From Deinococcus aestuarii (lineage in GTDB: Bacteria > Deinococcota > Deinococci > Deinococcales > Deinococcaceae): a DNA stretch of 64,000 nucleotides. Shown in pieces: positions 30,657 through 44,152 of this stretch. Each line of letters opens with the position of its first letter. Position 1 is the first letter of the stretch. The position numbers were made by a program, and so were the translations under genes. The notes under the pieces were generated by a model. The model made no database searches, was not told where the DNA came from, and saw nothing but the letters and a program-made list of their open reading frames with translations. The DNA lies in assembly GCF_018863415.1 (NCBI RefSeq), contig NZ_JAHKSN010000016.1, forward strand, positions 1 to 64,000, read 5' to 3'.

Positions 30657-31106
30657 TCATCCCTCCCCCGCTGGGTCGGAGAAGACGCGGCTCTCCTGGC
30701 CGACGAGGACGAGATGAAAGGGCGTGGGGTGGAGCGGGCCGAACTCGTCGTGGTCGGAGGGAACGTGCCAGGAGGGGGCGGAGCACTCCCAGGAGTGACG
30801 GAGGACCTCCAGGGCCCGGGCGCTGGCCTCCTCGGCGTCCCAGACGATCAGCAGGTACCCGTGGGCCGGGTGCCAGGCGAGGTCGCGCAGGCCGTCGCCG
30901 AGCGCGTCGCGGTGGTGTTCGAACCAGGCCGGAAAGCCCATCGCGCGGGCGACCCGGGAGAACACCTGCGCTTCCGACCCCAACTCCGCCCCGCGCAGGT
31001 GGAAGACGGCGAGGTCACAGGGGTGTTCGAGGAAGGCGGCCACCTCCTGAACCGAGGCGAAGTGCACGCAGGTCGGTCCGGTCTCCGTGAGCGCCGAGAG
31101 GTTCAT
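30657..31106 (-). CDS. Barstar-family protein
   Basis: The product (149 aa) carries the barstar fold signature, with VFHLRGAELGSEAQVFSRVA followed by RAMGFPAWFEHHRDALGDGL and DLAWHPAHGYLLIVWD, the segments that form the inhibitory helix and loop of the barnase inhibitor. It would bind and block a ribonuclease in the cytoplasm. The start overlaps the stop of a 36-codon frame by 4 bases (ATGA), implying coupled translation. No recognisable barnase-like ribonuclease lies next to it. It may act as an orphan immunity protein or against an unfamiliar partner encoded just upstream. Confidence 0.8.
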   Translation of the reverse strand: MNLSALTETGPTCVHFASVQEVAAFLEHPCDLAVFHLRGAELGSEAQVFSRVARAMGFPAWFEHHRDALGDGLRDLAWHPAHGYLLIVWDAEEASARALEVLRHSWECSAPSWHVPSDHDEFGPLHPTPFHLVLVGQESRVFSDPAGEG

Positions 31107-31213
31107 GGGGCGGGCCGCCCTCGCCGGAGAAGTTCCTGGCCTATGGACCGGCGTCCGTGGGCCTGGAGAAAGGCCGGAACGTCTTGCGGTCGCCCGGGAG
31201 AGGGCTGCGTCAT
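31103..31213 (-). CDS. Possible 36-aa small protein coupled to barstar
   Basis: The frame reads MTQPSPGRPQDVPAFLQAHG and ends [21 protein letters not shown] stands directly before the ATG, a strong binding site, and the stop overlaps the barstar ATG. The start itself overlaps the stop of an upstream open frame in the same ATGA fashion. No family is recognised. Third-position GC is lower than in neighbouring genes, so it may be a coupling leader rather than a working protein. Confidence 0.4.
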   Translation of the reverse strand: MTQPSPGRPQDVPAFLQAHGRRSIGQELLRRGRPAP

Positions 31214-31564
31214 GTTTCCTCCAGGTCGGGGGCCCCCCGCCCGCCGTGGGCGCGGAGATGAAGGGGGAGACGGCGGACAGGTTCCCCCACCGGGTCCCAG
31301 CCGCGCGAGGGTGGGGGACACCTCCCCGTAGGTCCGCAGGCCGAGACGGGTCTGCCAGCCGCGCACGGCACCGGGCACGTCGGGGACGGGCCGCCCCGGC
31401 TCGCTCACGCCGAACCTGCTGCTGGGCCGGGCGGGCAGGGTCTGGCGCGCGATGAAGTCCGGAGGGTTGCCGTCCGCGTTCCAATCCCCCGAGGGAAAGA
31501 GAGCCTCACCCGTCTCGTCGGCCAGCAGGTCCGGCCGGGCCTCGGGGAAACGGTCGACCGGCAC
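31210..31564 (-). pseudogene. Unrecognised gene, apparently frameshifted, upstream of barstar
   Basis: Minus-strand coding character (high third-position GC) runs from before the GTG at 31564 (VPVDRFPEARPDLLADETGE at its start) through GWQTRLGLRTYGEVSPTLAR. It then moves to a second frame reading EPVRRLPLHLRAHGGRGAPD with a stop at 31210. Removing one base from the C5 run at 31284-31288 joins the two. The stop then overlaps the next ATG by 4 bases. The open frame extends upstream to about 31709, so the true start is unclear. The break may be a sequencing error, phase variation or decay. A ribonuclease partner for barstar would be the obvious idea, but no such motif is seen. Confidence 0.4.
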
Positions 31565-31879
31565 GTTGCGGGCGAGGGGGTACGGCCCGCCTGCCTCACC
31601 CAGAACGAGGCGCAGGAGGGTGGAGGGGGCGCGCGGGGTCGGCCCCTCAGAACCGAGATGGGCGCGGTCAGGCGGGCGAGGCTCAGGGGGCGGCTCCGGT
31701 CAAGGGGACCTCCGGGGAGGGGAGGGGGCGGCGGTGGTCGGTGCCCCCAGCATAGGCCCACTCGCGGCGGGGGGGGAGGCGAGGGGGTCCGGTGCGCCGC
31801 CGGCCTTTCTGCTACGATCCCGGGAAAGCTCAACCCAGCTCCCTCACCGTCTGGAACGTCCCCCACGGAGGTTTTTGCC
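31565..31879. other. Region before the binding-protein gene
   Basis: The minus-strand open frame of the unrecognised gene continues to about 31709 without a clear start. The rest should hold the promoter of the plus-strand binding-protein gene. Nothing else is seen. Confidence 0.35.
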
Positions 31880-33025
<1,146 letters not shown>

Positions 33026-33033
33026 GGGAGGGG

Positions 33034-35800
<2,767 letters not shown>

Positions 35801-36498
35801 AAGCAGGCAGTCTACGCGCCGGGAACGGGCCGGGAGGCCGGGCGGACCTGGCCTCCTCCCTCCCCGCGGCAGACGGGGTGACGGCCCGCCGCGCTGTGTC
35901 ACGAAGTCGCGGCGCAGCACCCGGCCGCCGCCCGCTCGTCACCGACCCATCGCCCCGAAGGGTAGGCCCGGCGACGGCGGGGGACGTGACGACCGTCTGC
36001 TCGCCCCCCGGGCCGACTCGCCCAGGTTGATGGGGACGGGCCCGTTCTCACCCGGAAAGGACCCGACCACCTGCGTGTCCCCGGTCCCGCTGTCGGCCAT
36101 TCGAACGTCAGGTCTGTCCGTCCATGCCCCGCGGTCCGGTGAGCCCGCTGGCGACGACAGCACCGTGTGCAGGAATGAAGGCGACCTCCCGGCTACAGCC
36201 CGCGATCAGCGCGGCGGAGCGGTGTGCTGCGACAGAACCCAGGGTCTCTCCCCGGGCCGATGCTCCCCCAACACAAGCGGCAACGAGCATCGGGAGGGCA
36301 GCCCTCGTCCTCTCCACGAAGCAGAGGCACGGGGAGCGCAACATTCTTACTTTTCGCGTGAAGGTTCTCCCCCGGACCAGGCCATCATGCCCATCCGGAA
36401 GGGAGGGTGGGCGCCCCGGGTGCGGGACTGCGGTGGGGCGAGTCAGGTCTGCTCGTCACGTGACGAGCACCCTCCTCCCGGTGTTCCGGACGTCCCCT
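35801..36498. other. Long intergenic region with a parS site
   Basis: About 700 bases hold no convincing gene on either strand; the open frames have poor codon bias. A half-site GCTCGTCAC lies near 35935, and a full parS-like palindrome is at 36450. The base composition between 36290 and 36380 is more mixed than in coding regions. The region may be decayed sequence. Confidence 0.5.
36450..36469. promoter_or_regulatory. parS-like palindrome 5
   Basis: TGCTCGTCACGTGACGAGCA is perfect over 20 bp. It lies 30 bases past the end of the cytochrome gene and is the outermost copy, about 8 kb from parB. Confidence 0.85.
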
Positions 36499-36846
36499 CT
36501 ACGGCCCGCCGACGCCGTGCCGACGCAGCCTGACCACGTAGTCCGCGAGGGCCGCCAGGTCCGCGTCGCTGATCTCGGAGGCGTCGAAGGCGGGCATGGC
36601 CCCCAGCCCGGCGCGCACCTGGGCGCGGATGGCGAGGTGGGGGAGGGGCTTGTCGTTCAGGGCCGGTCCCAGCCCCTCGGCGCCGCCTGGATGGCACTGC
36701 TGGCAGTTCGCCATGTACACGACCCGCCCGCGCGCCTCGCTGGGGCTCAGGTCGGTGAGTTCGCCGACGAGGGGCGCGTCCCGCCGCTGCGGCAGGCAAG
36801 CGGTGAGCAGCGGGGCGAGCAGGAGGAGGGGGAGAAGCCGTCTCAT
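36499..36846 (-). CDS. Lipoprotein cytochrome c
   Basis: The product (115 aa) has a lipoprotein signal peptide (MRRLLPLLLLAPLLTACLPQ, lipobox LLTAC) and one class I haem-binding motif, CQQCH, near residue 49. GLGPALNDKPLP and MPAFDASEISDADLAALADY supply the likely axial methionine and the C-terminal helix. ATG 36846 has AGGGGA upstream and starts the signal peptide; the ATG at 36873 is not needed. It overlaps the preceding dehydrogenase gene by 4 bases, which suggests it accepts that enzyme's electrons at the outer face of the membrane. Confidence 0.9.
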   Translation of the reverse strand: MRRLLPLLLLAPLLTACLPQRRDAPLVGELTDLSPSEARGRVVYMANCQQCHPGGAEGLGPALNDKPLPHLAIRAQVRAGLGAMPAFDASEISDADLAALADYVVRLRRHGVGGP

Positions 36847-38315
36847 CGTGTCCCCTCCCGGGAGATGCGCCACAGGACACCCGTGTTCGGCTGCGGAATC
36901 TGACCCTTCTCGGTCGTGGTCATCACCCCGAAGTCCACGACGTACAGGGCGTCGCCCGCCGGGGTGAAGCGCACGTCCACCGGGCGCTCGAAGCCGCCGC
37001 CCCCGATCTTGGAGGCCGGGCCGTTCTCGGGGCCCCGGTTGACCGCGAAGTCCTCGATCCGACCGTCCGAGACGTTCACCCGGACCACCTTGTACCCAAC
37101 CGGCCCCAGAATTTTCCCGACCCCCGGCGCGAGGTCCCCGAACTGCGCGACGAACGCCTCGCCCGCGTGCCCGAAGGCGGCGCGCCCGAAGTCGATCCCG
37201 TTCGAGGAGGAGTGCACCCCGAGCAGGGCGGCGGGTTTCGGCGGGGTGCCCGGCGCGCGGGCGAGCACCTGCCCCGGCGCGGGCTTGCCGGGTGCCCGGA
37301 AGTGGTCGGCGTCGCTCAGGAGCCGCCCCGCGTGGAAGTCGGGCCAGCCGTACCAGGTGCCCGGCGTGACCTTCCAGAGGGGGTCACCGGCCCCGTAGAC
37401 CGGGCGGCTGCCGCGCTCGTCGTAGCTGTTGTCGGCGACGTAGAGGGTGCCGTCCGGCGCGAAGGCGAGGCCGAAGGGGTTGCGAAAGCCCCACGCGACG
37501 AGTTCGAGGCGTCCCCCGCCCTCGGGCACCCGCATCACCGACCCGCCGCACGGCAGCGCCCCGCGCACGACCTGTCCGGCCCGCGAGGGGGTGCCGAACG
37601 GCAGGAACGCCCCCGTCGTCACCCGGTCCCCGGCGGGCGTGAGGGGATTGTCCGACTCGAAGTTGCGCCCGGCGAGGGTCACGTCCGCGCAGGGGGTGTC
37701 GTGGAACGTGGGATGCCGCTTCAGCCAGCCGTAGTCCGCGTTGTCCGGCCCCACGACGGCGCTGTTGGTGGCGGTGCCCTGCCCGAAGTACACGTAGCCG
37801 TTCCTCACGACCGGGCGGTTGGTGTGGTGGTCGCCCAGGCTGGGCAGGTTCTCCACCAGCGGGGTGACCTTGCCGTCCGGGCTGATCTTCACGATGCGCC
37901 CGCCGCCGACCTCGCCCCCCTCGCCGACGTAGAAGGTGCCGTTCGCGTAGTCGAGGCCGTTCCAGGGTGGCCGCTCGCCCCGGGCGATCTCGGTGCGGGT
38001 GCCGCCCTGCTCTACCCGCAGCAGCCGGGGCACGGTGAAGACCTCGCCGTAGGAGTACCCCGCCTCCAGCACGTGGGGGCGCCCCGCGTCGTCGAAGGCG
38101 ACGGCGGTGGGGAAGTTGAGCCCGGTGGCGACGGCCTCCACCCGGTACCCGGCGGGAACGGCCACGTCGGCGGGCCGGATCAGGCGCAGGGCGCGGGGCG
38201 TGGTCTGCCCGCCCCCGTTGGAGGGTAGCAGGCTGTAACAGGAGGTCAGCAGCAGGCCGCTGAGGACGGCGGCGGCGAGGGAACGTCCGGGGTGGGGGGA
38301 GCGCGCTGGCTTCAA
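36843..38315 (-). CDS. Glucose/sorbosone dehydrogenase-like lipoprotein
   Basis: The product (490 aa) is a beta-propeller of the PQQ-dependent sugar dehydrogenase (GSDH) family. The N-terminus is a lipoprotein signal with lipobox LLTSC near residue 26. Propeller blades are seen in LNFPTAVAFDDAGRPHVLEA, WGFRNPFGLAFAPDGTLYVA and ERPVDVRFTPAGDALYVVDF; the RNPFGL segment is a common cofactor-binding landmark. The coupled cytochrome c gene supports an electron-donating role. The actual sugar, and whether PQQ is bound, cannot be read from the sequence. Confidence 0.85.
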   Translation of the reverse strand: MKPARSPHPGRSLAAAVLSGLLLTSCYSLLPSNGGGQTTPRALRLIRPADVAVPAGYRVEAVATGLNFPTAVAFDDAGRPHVLEAGYSYGEVFTVPRLLRVEQGGTRTEIARGERPPWNGLDYANGTFYVGEGGEVGGGRIVKISPDGKVTPLVENLPSLGDHHTNRPVVRNGYVYFGQGTATNSAVVGPDNADYGWLKRHPTFHDTPCADVTLAGRNFESDNPLTPAGDRVTTGAFLPFGTPSRAGQVVRGALPCGGSVMRVPEGGGRLELVAWGFRNPFGLAFAPDGTLYVADNSYDERGSRPVYGAGDPLWKVTPGTWYGWPDFHAGRLLSDADHFRAPGKPAPGQVLARAPGTPPKPAALLGVHSSSNGIDFGRAAFGHAGEAFVAQFGDLAPGVGKILGPVGYKVVRVNVSDGRIEDFAVNRGPENGPASKIGGGGFERPVDVRFTPAGDALYVVDFGVMTTTEKGQIPQPNTGVLWRISREGTR

Positions 38316-38482
38316 GGTCCGCCTCCTGGGGGGAACACAACAGCTTCGGGTCAGGCTCCCATCGTAGGAGGTGAGGGGTGCCCATCACCGCAGCCCCCTT
38401 GACACTCTCTTCAGCGTCACCCGCCGCACGTCCGGCGGCAGATTTGCCCTCCTCCCACGCGGGGCGGCGCCTATCCTGGGGT

Positions 38483-41400
38483 ATGCCGCGTCTCCCCCTG
38501 CGTGCCCTCCTGCTCCTGACTGCCTGTCTGGGGGCGACCGCCCGGGCGGACGTGACGGTCGCGCCCACCCCGCTCTACGCCTCCCCGGCGCTGGACGGCC
38601 CGCCCGTCCTGACCCTGCCCTCCGGCAAGCCCGTGAGCGTCCTGCGGTCCTCGGGGGGCGAGCGCCCGGTCGTGACCATCCCCTACGGCGAGCGGGTGCT
38701 CTACGCGCGCGGCGGGAACGTGAAGTCCACCGCCGGGGCCGTGCGGCTGAGCGGCCCGCAGTGGTGGCTGCCGCCCCAGCCGAGCGCGCGCCCGGTGACG
38801 GTGTACCTCACCCGCCAGACGCAGGCGCAGGTGGCCCCGGCCTGGGAGGTCCGCGTGCTCCCGCTCGCCCCGGCGGCCCCCGGCGAGACGGTCCTCCGGC
38901 CCACGGGCGGCGCCCGGCGCACCGTGCGGGTGAGGCTGGCCGGGGAGAGGACCGCCGTTCCGCTGGAGCGCCTGGCGCCCGGCCGCTACCTCGTGACCGC
39001 CTCGCGCGCGGACGCCCCCGCCTCGGTCCTCGCCGCCGACGTGCTGGAGGTCACCGACCTCGCGCTGACGGCCCTGACCACCCCCACGGGCCTCTGGGTC
39101 TGGGCGACCCGCCTGGACGACGGGAGGGTGCTGCCCGGCGCGCGGCTGCGGGCGCTCGCCTCCCTGTTCGGGCCGGAGGGCGAGCGGGTGTCCTCCCGCC
39201 CCCTGCCCGCCGTGACGACGGACGCCCGGGGCCTGGCCTTCCTGCCCCAGCGCGACGGGGAGCGGCTGGCCGTCTACGGGGACGTGGGGCTCAGCGGCGC
39301 GACGCAGCGGGCGGTGATCGGGGCCGGGGAGTTCGGGCTGTGGTCGGGCGACGAGACGCGGGCGCGGGCCTTCGTCCAGACCGACAAGCCGGTGTACCGC
39401 CCCGGCGAGACCCTGCGCGGGCTGGCCGTCGTGCGCAGGCTCCAGCCCGGGGCGCGGGTGCCGTACCGGGGCCCCGTCACCGTGCGCCTCGTGGACGGCG
39501 GCTACCCGGCCCTGACCCTGGCGCGGCGGTCGGCGAGCGCGGACGCGGACGGCCTCGTGACCTTCGAGGTCCCCCTCCCCGAGGACGTGCGGGTGGGCGA
39601 GTACCGGGTGGAGGTCGAGGTGCCCGGCCCGTCCACCCGGCAGAACCCCGCCCCCGCGCCCGACATTTCCAGCCTGCCCGTGCGGGTGCAGGCCTTCGTC
39701 AAGCCGCAGTTCACCCTCGACCTCGGCGGCCCGGCGGAGGTCGTGAGCGGGGAGCCCCTGCCCGTCAGCGCCCGCGCCGAGCTGTACGCGGGGGGTGGGG
39801 CGACCGTGCGGGCGGACGCCTACCTCAGCCGTGGTTACGACCGGGGCACCCTCTGGCCGGGAGCGGTGGACACCGGGCGCCCGGATGAACGCTTCGCCCT
39901 TGAAACCGAATCCTGGGACTACTGGCGCTCCTCGCCGGACCTGAACCCCGGGCAGAAGCCCGCCGCCCGGCTCGACCTCGCCTCGGGGAGGGGGCAGGCC
40001 ACGTTGCGCCCGACGGCGACCGGGGGCGTGCCCCGCGTCTATACCGTCGTCGTCCGCGCCCGCGACGAGTACGGGCGGGACGTGCTCGCCTCGCGCGAGG
40101 TCACCGTCCACCCCGCCGGGCTGAAGTTCGAGCTGCCGGGTTTCCCCACCCAGGCGGGCGAGGAGGTCCGGGCCCGCGTCCTCGTCCGGCAGGTGGGCAA
40201 GGGCGCGCCGCTGGCGGGTCGCCCGGTGAGCATGACCATCGTGCGCGCCTACACGGAGCCCGTGCAGGTGGCGGGCCGCACCGAGTACCGCAACGGCGAG
40301 GAGGTCGTCTCGCGGCGGGAGGGCCGCAGCGGGTCCGGGGGGGCGTTCGACCTCGCCTTCCGGGCACAGGAGCCGGGCGCCTACCTCGTCCGCCTGTCGG
40401 CCCGGGACGCGGCGGGGCGGGCGGTGCGCGCTGACTTCCAGGCCGCCTTCGTGCCCGAGCCCGCGCCGACCGGGCAGGCCCGCACCCTGACCCTCGGTGC
40501 CGACCGCACCCGCTACGCGGTGGGGGACACCGCCCGCCTCACCCTGCGGACCGACCTCCCGCCCGGCACGCCCGTCCTGCTGGGCGCCAACGTCGAGGGC
40601 CGCGTGACCCCCCGCCTCGTCCGGGTGACGGGCCGCGAGCTGCGCGTGGACTGGAAGGTCACCCCCGACCTCGCGCCCGGCCTCACCTTCACGGCGGCGG
40701 CGGTCTTCGGGGCGGACTCGCTGCGCGCGGGGACGGAGCTGCTGTACGTCCCGCGCACCGACCAACAGCTCGCCGTGGAGGTCATCCCGGAGAAGACCGA
40801 CCTCAAGCCCGGCGAGGAGACCACCCTGACCGTCCGCACCCGGCAGGGGGGGCGCGCGGTTCCCGCCCTCGTCACCCTCGCGGTGGTGAACGAGGCCGTC
40901 TACGCGCTCGCGGGCGACCCCAGCCCCGACCCGTGGCGCCTGCTGTGGGGGGCGAGCTACCCCGCCGTGCAGGTGTACTCGACCGCCGGGGCGCCCGCCG
41001 ACGGGGGCGGCGGCGGGGGAGGCGAGGCCCAGGGCGGCGTGCCGAGGCAGGACCTGCGCGAGGTAGCCCTCTTCCGCACGGTGGCGACCGGACCCGACGG
41101 CGCGGCCCGCGTCCAGGTCCGTCTCCCCGAGGCGCTGGGGGGCTACCGCGTCAGCGCCCGCGCCCTGACCCGGGGGGGCGGCGCCGGGGCGGTCCGGAAT
41201 GAGGTGCGCGCCGAGCTGCCCTTCGCCCTGCGCCTCGCCCGTCCGCGTGTGCTCACCCAGGGGGACGAGGGCCGCGCCGCCGTGAGCGTCCTCGACCGCA
41301 CCGGGCCGGGGGGGACTGCCGGGCAGGGCAGCGTCACCCTCGGCCTGGGTGTCGGTGGGAGAGAGACCACCCGGGTCCTGCCCCTGAACGCGGGGGCCGC

Positions 41401-43012
41401 AAATACCCTCTTCCCCCTCACCGCGCCGGGGACGGGCCAAAACGTCCTTCTCGACGCCTGGGCGCAGCGGGGCGCCCACCGCGACGCCCTGCGCGAGACC
41501 CTGCCCCTGCGGGAGGCGGGGCCGCGCACCCTCCTCGCCCGGAACGGGGCGCAGGCGGGGCCGGGTCTCCTGAGCGATCCCCTGACGTGGCCCGGCGGCG
41601 CGGCGGTCGAGAGCCTCGTCGTGGACCTCGCCGTCACGCCGCTGCAAGCCGCCCTCACCGGCCTCGACGCCCACCTCGCCGACCCGGGGGAACGCTGGGT
41701 CACGACCGACGGGGTGGCGGCCCGGCTGGGGGCCAACCTCGACCTCGCGGCCATCGGCACCCGGCTGGGCTGGCCCGACGTGGCGGCGCGCGCCCTGGGG
41801 CAGGCCCGGCGCGACCTCGCCTCCCTGCTCGCCCTGCGCGGCCAGGAAGGGTGGGGCTGGACCGCCGGGAGCGCCCCCACCGCCGAGATGACCGCCCGCG
41901 CCCTGGCCGCGCTCGCCCAGGCCAAGGGGGTGGGCCTGACCGACGCGGTGACCCTCACCGTGGCCGCCGGGGACGCCCGCCGTCTGCTGGGGAAGGCGGG
42001 CACGGGAGAGCCGGACCGCGTGCTCCTCGCCGCCGCCCTCGCCCGGACGGGGGACCCCGCCGCTGCGCTCGGCCTGGCGCGGGCAGGCGCTCCGGCCGAC
42101 CCGGTGGACGCCGCCCGGCTCGCCGCCGCCCTGGCCCCGCTCGCCCGCGACCTCGCCCGGCCCCTCTACACCCGGGCGCGGCGTGAGGCGCAGACGACCA
42201 AGACGGGCACCCTGGTCCTCGGCGACGCCGGGAGCTGGCGGGGCGACACCGAGCCCACCGCCCTGCTGCTGGAGGCGGGGGCGGCGCTGGGGCAGCGGGC
42301 GGACGTGGCTCCCCTGACCCAGGCGCTCCTCGACCGCAAGACCGGCGCCGCGTGGCCCGGTCCCCTCGCCACCGGGGCGGCCCTGCGCGCCCTGCGCCGG
42401 GTGGTGGAGGGGGAGACGGCAGGGCAATCCACCGAAGTCACCCTGCGGGCGGGCCCCTGGGAGAAGGCCGTGCGGCTGGGCGCCCCCGTCCGTGTCGTGG
42501 TGCCCCCGGAGGTGGTGAAGGCGGGAGAGTCGCTGACCCTCCAGGGGAGCGGCCCCTTCGCCTTCCGCCGGGAATTGCGGGTTCGGGCGAAGGACACCTC
42601 TCCCGCCGCCCCCAGCCTCGTCCACATCGAGCGCCGCTACGACCGCACGCGGGTCGAGCGCGACGGCGTGGTCACCGTCACCCTCACCGTCCGGGCCGAC
42701 GTGGGGGCGCGGCACCTGCGCGTGACCGATCCCCTCCCCGGCGGCCTGGAGGCGGTGGACGACCGACCCTTCGCCTATCCGGGCTCCGTCAACCCGCCGC
42801 GCTCGGGCACGGTGACCTGGGCCGAGCGGTCCCTCTACGACGACCGGGCCGTTTTCTACCTGGAACGGGTCGCGGCGGGCGTCACGACCATCCGCTACCC
42901 GTTGCGGGCGCTCGCCCCGGGCCGCTACACCGCCCCGGCCCCCCGGGTGGACTTCGCGGCTGGAGGCGTGCCCGGGGTCGGCAGCGCGGAAGTGGTGGAG
43001 GTCCTGGAGTAG
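38483..43012 (+). CDS. Bacterial alpha-2-macroglobulin-like protein
   Basis: The product (1509 aa) is a secreted, very large protein with a signal peptide (MPRLPLRALLLLTACLGATA) and tandem MG domains; AFVQTDKPVYRPGETLRGLA near residue 298 is the MG2 hallmark. The bait-region and A2M core follow (SVSTTAGAP-like Gly-rich segment near 840, then LPEALGGYRVSARALTRGGG). No Cys-Leu-Glu-Gln thioester is found in the helical domain (WGWTAGSAPTAEMTARALAA), so it resembles the thioester-less YfaS type. Such proteins are thought to trap proteases in the envelope. TATCCT stands five bases before the ATG. No penicillin-binding-protein partner gene is adjacent. Confidence 0.9.
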   Translation: MPRLPLRALLLLTACLGATARADVTVAPTPLYASPALDGPPVLTLPSGKPVSVLRSSGGERPVVTIPYGERVLYARGGNVKSTAGAVRLSGPQWWLPPQPSARPVTVYLTRQTQAQVAPAWEVRVLPLAPAAPGETVLRPTGGARRTVRVRLAGERTAVPLERLAPGRYLVTASRADAPASVLAADVLEVTDLALTALTTPTGLWVWATRLDDGRVLPGARLRALASLFGPEGERVSSRPLPAVTTDARGLAFLPQRDGERLAVYGDVGLSGATQRAVIGAGEFGLWSGDETRARAFVQTDKPVYRPGETLRGLAVVRRLQPGARVPYRGPVTVRLVDGGYPALTLARRSASADADGLVTFEVPLPEDVRVGEYRVEVEVPGPSTRQNPAPAPDISSLPVRVQAFVKPQFTLDLGGPAEVVSGEPLPVSARAELYAGGGATVRADAYLSRGYDRGTLWPGAVDTGRPDERFALETESWDYWRSSPDLNPGQKPAARLDLASGRGQATLRPTATGGVPRVYTVVVRARDEYGRDVLASREVTVHPAGLKFELPGFPTQAGEEVRARVLVRQVGKGAPLAGRPVSMTIVRAYTEPVQVAGRTEYRNGEEVVSRREGRSGSGGAFDLAFRAQEPGAYLVRLSARDAAGRAVRADFQAAFVPEPAPTGQARTLTLGADRTRYAVGDTARLTLRTDLPPGTPVLLGANVEGRVTPRLVRVTGRELRVDWKVTPDLAPGLTFTAAAVFGADSLRAGTELLYVPRTDQQLAVEVIPEKTDLKPGEETTLTVRTRQGGRAVPALVTLAVVNEAVYALAGDPSPDPWRLLWGASYPAVQVYSTAGAPADGGGGGGGEAQGGVPRQDLREVALFRTVATGPDGAARVQVRLPEALGGYRVSARALTRGGGAGAVRNEVRAELPFALRLARPRVLTQGDEGRAAVSVLDRTGPGGTAGQGSVTLGLGVGGRETTRVLPLNAGAANTLFPLTAPGTGQNVLLDAWAQRGAHRDALRETLPLREAGPRTLLARNGAQAGPGLLSDPLTWPGGAAVESLVVDLAVTPLQAALTGLDAHLADPGERWVTTDGVAARLGANLDLAAIGTRLGWPDVAARALGQARRDLASLLALRGQEGWGWTAGSAPTAEMTARALAALAQAKGVGLTDAVTLTVAAGDARRLLGKAGTGEPDRVLLAAALARTGDPAAALGLARAGAPADPVDAARLAAALAPLARDLARPLYTRARREAQTTKTGTLVLGDAGSWRGDTEPTALLLEAGAALGQRADVAPLTQALLDRKTGAAWPGPLATGAALRALRRVVEGETAGQSTEVTLRAGPWEKAVRLGAPVRVVVPPEVVKAGESLTLQGSGPFAFRRELRVRAKDTSPAAPSLVHIERRYDRTRVERDGVVTVTLTVRADVGARHLRVTDPLPGGLEAVDDRPFAYPGSVNPPRSGTVTWAERSLYDDRAVFYLERVAAGVTTIRYPLRALAPGRYTAPAPRVDFAAGGVPGVGSAEVVEVLE

Positions 43013-43015
43013 GGC

Positions 43016-44053
43016 TCAGGACGCGGGTGTCTCCTGGGCCCCGCCCGGCTGCTCCTCTTTGGCGAAGGCGGCGTCGAAGGCCACGTTCGAGGCGGGGAAG
43101 TCGAGCCGCCGCAGGAAGGCCGCGCTCTCGGTCGCCCCGTGCACCCGGTCCATCCGCGAGTCCTCCCACTCGACGCTCAGCGGCCCGTCGTACCCGATGT
43201 CGTTCAGCGCGACGATGACCTCCTCGAAATTGATGTCCCCGCGCCCCACCGAGCGGAAGTCCCAGTAACGGCGGTGGTCCCCGAAGGAGGCATGCCCGCC
43301 GAAGACGCCCACCTCGCCTGTGCCGTGCCCCCACCACACGTCCTTCATGTGCGCGTGGAAGATGCGGCCTGCGAAGGTGTGCAGGAAGCGGATGTAGTCC
43401 ACGTGCTGATACCCCAGGTGGCTGGGGTCGAAGTTGAAGCCGAAGCGGGGGTGATGCCGCACCGCCTCCAGCGCCCGCCGCGCCGTCGCGATGTCGAAGG
43501 CGATCTCGGTGGGGTGGACCTCCAGCGCGAAGTTCACCCCCTCCGCCTCGAAGGCGTCCAGGATGGGCGTCCAGCGGGCCGCAAAGTCCGCGAAGCCCCG
43601 GTCCCAGAACGCCTGATCCGTGGGCGGGAAGGCGTACAGGCTGTGCCAGATGGACGAGCCCGTGAAGCCGTTCACCACGCTCACGCCGAACTTGCGCGCG
43701 GCCCGGCCCGTATCGATGATCTCCCGCGCCGCCCGCCCCCGCACCCCCTCCGGGTCGCCGTCACCCCAGACGTGCGCGGGGACGATGGATTTGTGCCGCT
43801 CGTCGATGGGGTCGCACACCGCCTGCCCGACGAGGTGATTGCTGATCGCCACGCATTGCAAACCGTGTTGTTCCAGCAGGGCGCGTTTTTCCTGCACGTA
43901 GCCGTCGTCGCTCAGGGCTGCCTGAACATCGAAGTGGTCGCCCCAGCAGGCGAGTTCCAGGCCGTCGTAGCCCATCTGTTTTGCCAGCGGCGCGAGTTCA
44001 GCGAGGGGGAGGTCGGCCCACTGGCCGGTAAAGAGGGTGATCGGTCGGGGCAT
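43016..44053 (-). CDS. Sugar phosphate isomerase/epimerase family protein
   Basis: The product (345 aa) is a TIM-barrel xylose-isomerase-like protein. Metal-binding segments are visible: [13 protein letters not shown] near residue 180, [13 protein letters not shown] near 215, HAHMKDVWW near 240 and [11 protein letters not shown] near 295, providing the Glu/Asp/His ligands of the family. It is the last gene of a run of sugar-catabolic genes on the minus strand and is separated from the Gfo/Idh dehydrogenase gene by about 100 bases. The two enzyme types often act together in oxidised-sugar or inositol-like catabolism. Confidence 0.88.
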   Translation of the reverse strand: MPRPITLFTGQWADLPLAELAPLAKQMGYDGLELACWGDHFDVQAALSDDGYVQEKRALLEQHGLQCVAISNHLVGQAVCDPIDERHKSIVPAHVWGDGDPEGVRGRAAREIIDTGRAARKFGVSVVNGFTGSSIWHSLYAFPPTDQAFWDRGFADFAARWTPILDAFEAEGVNFALEVHPTEIAFDIATARRALEAVRHHPRFGFNFDPSHLGYQHVDYIRFLHTFAGRIFHAHMKDVWWGHGTGEVGVFGGHASFGDHRRYWDFRSVGRGDINFEEVIVALNDIGYDGPLSVEWEDSRMDRVHGATESAAFLRRLDFPASNVAFDAAFAKEEQPGGAQETPAS

Positions 44054-44152
44054 GGGGTCTCCTTGAAAGGGGCCGCCCGCAGCCGAGGGAACGGGCGGGC
44101 GGCGCGAGGAAAGAGGCTCTGGGCGGTGCGGGTCCGGTACCCGGGGGACAGC

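Noticed and set aside
35935..35943. GCTCGTCAC half of the parS palindrome
   Set aside because: Only nine bases match and the other arm is absent, so it may be chance in GC-rich DNA.
38471..42715. 1414-residue open frame antisense to the A2M-like gene
   Set aside because: It is an antisense shadow caused by high third-position GC; composition is His/Gly/Arg rich and no family motif appears.
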